Below, one piece after another: positions 5,966 to 6,112 of a stretch of 6,112 nucleotides of DNA. The DNA comes from Geobacter sp. UBA698. GTDB lineage: Bacteria > Desulfobacterota > Desulfuromonadia > Geobacterales > Pseudopelobacteraceae. The notes beneath the pieces are model-generated. The model was not told where the DNA came from. It ran no database searches and saw nothing but the letters and a program-made list of their open reading frames with translations. The stretch is from contig DBMM01000062.1 of the NCBI GenBank assembly GCA_002298925.1, positions 1 to 6,112 on the forward strand, in the 5' to 3' direction. The stretch's first letter is position 1. Each line of letters begins with the position of its first letter. The position numbers and the translations under genes are program-made.

Positions 5966-6025
5966 GGTCTTGAAAAGTTAGGTTATTGGCATGTCTATGG
6001 GGTCAAATAGTGATATTTCAAGACC
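5966..6025. repeat. 10-bp inverted repeat pair, MITE-like element (different family)
   Basis: GGTCTTGAAA (5966-5975) and TTTCAAGACC (6016-6025) are exact reverse complements separated by 40 bases. Outside them lie GGGG (5964-5967, overlapping) on the left and TTACCCC (6026-6032) on the right, so the ends are partly mirrored further out. No coding frame with a ribosome binding site lies inside. It sits about 65 bases upstream of the start of the truncated CvfB gene. A short transposon-derived repeat is plausible; a regulatory stem-loop is the alternative. Confidence 0.5.
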
Positions 6026-6112
6026 TTACCCCGAGTTTTCGTTCGATATAAACACTGGTGAGGATTCCGGGATCAGTATATCAATTGGACACTAGTGCTT
6101 AATTGCATAAGT

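Noticed and set aside
5991..6095. Small frame ending EFSFDINTGEDSGISISIGH
   Set aside because: About 34 codons overlapping the right arm of an inverted repeat, without a ribosome binding site or recognisable family.

Overview
The window looks like a chromosomal accessory region of a bacterium, most likely a Desulfuromonadia/Geobacter-type organism. That assignment is an inference. It rests on the style of the proteins (a membrane PAS-GGDEF-EAL protein and a secreted tandem rhodanese), the moderate GC content, and the mixture of IS21, group II intron and DUF4338 relics. No 16S or other taxonomic marker is present.

Layout. Positions 1-414 hold the end of an IS21-type element on the minus strand: the IstA C-terminal tail and the N-terminal part of IstB, which runs off the left edge and seems to carry an early 1-nt deletion. 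A perfect 21-bp inverted repeat (420-480) ends this relic. A short gene tail follows (481-609), then a putative promoter/operator region and a complete gene for an exported tandem rhodanese (716-1447). Its stop looks like an amber mutation ten codons before the older end. From about 1556 to 1799, on the minus strand, lies the 5' part of a group II intron without reverse transcriptase or domains V/VI. A second hairpin of the same family as the first (1836-1893) separates the intron from a DUF4338/DruA-like pseudogene (about 1894-2686), which has lost its N-terminus and is frameshifted near 2182.

The main intact gene is 2903-5380, a membrane-bound PAS-GGDEF-EAL protein for c-di-GMP turnover. 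Its GGDEF motif, RxxD inhibition site and all recognisable EAL catalytic residues are present. It converges, with one base between the stop codons, on a minus-strand gene (5382-5900) for the C-terminal half of a CvfB/YitL-type S1-winged-helix protein. The last 212 bases are non-coding and contain a third large inverted repeat (5966-6025).

How it works together. The only genes that look functional are the periplasmic rhodanese and the c-di-GMP enzyme, and nothing suggests they act in one pathway. The rest is a graveyard of mobile-element fragments. The most interesting signal is the pair of hairpins at 420-480 and 1836-1893: they share ends and loop sequence, but their stem bases differ by fully compensated changes. 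All three long inverted repeats lie at or near points where a gene or element has been truncated. I found no convincing new multi-gene system.
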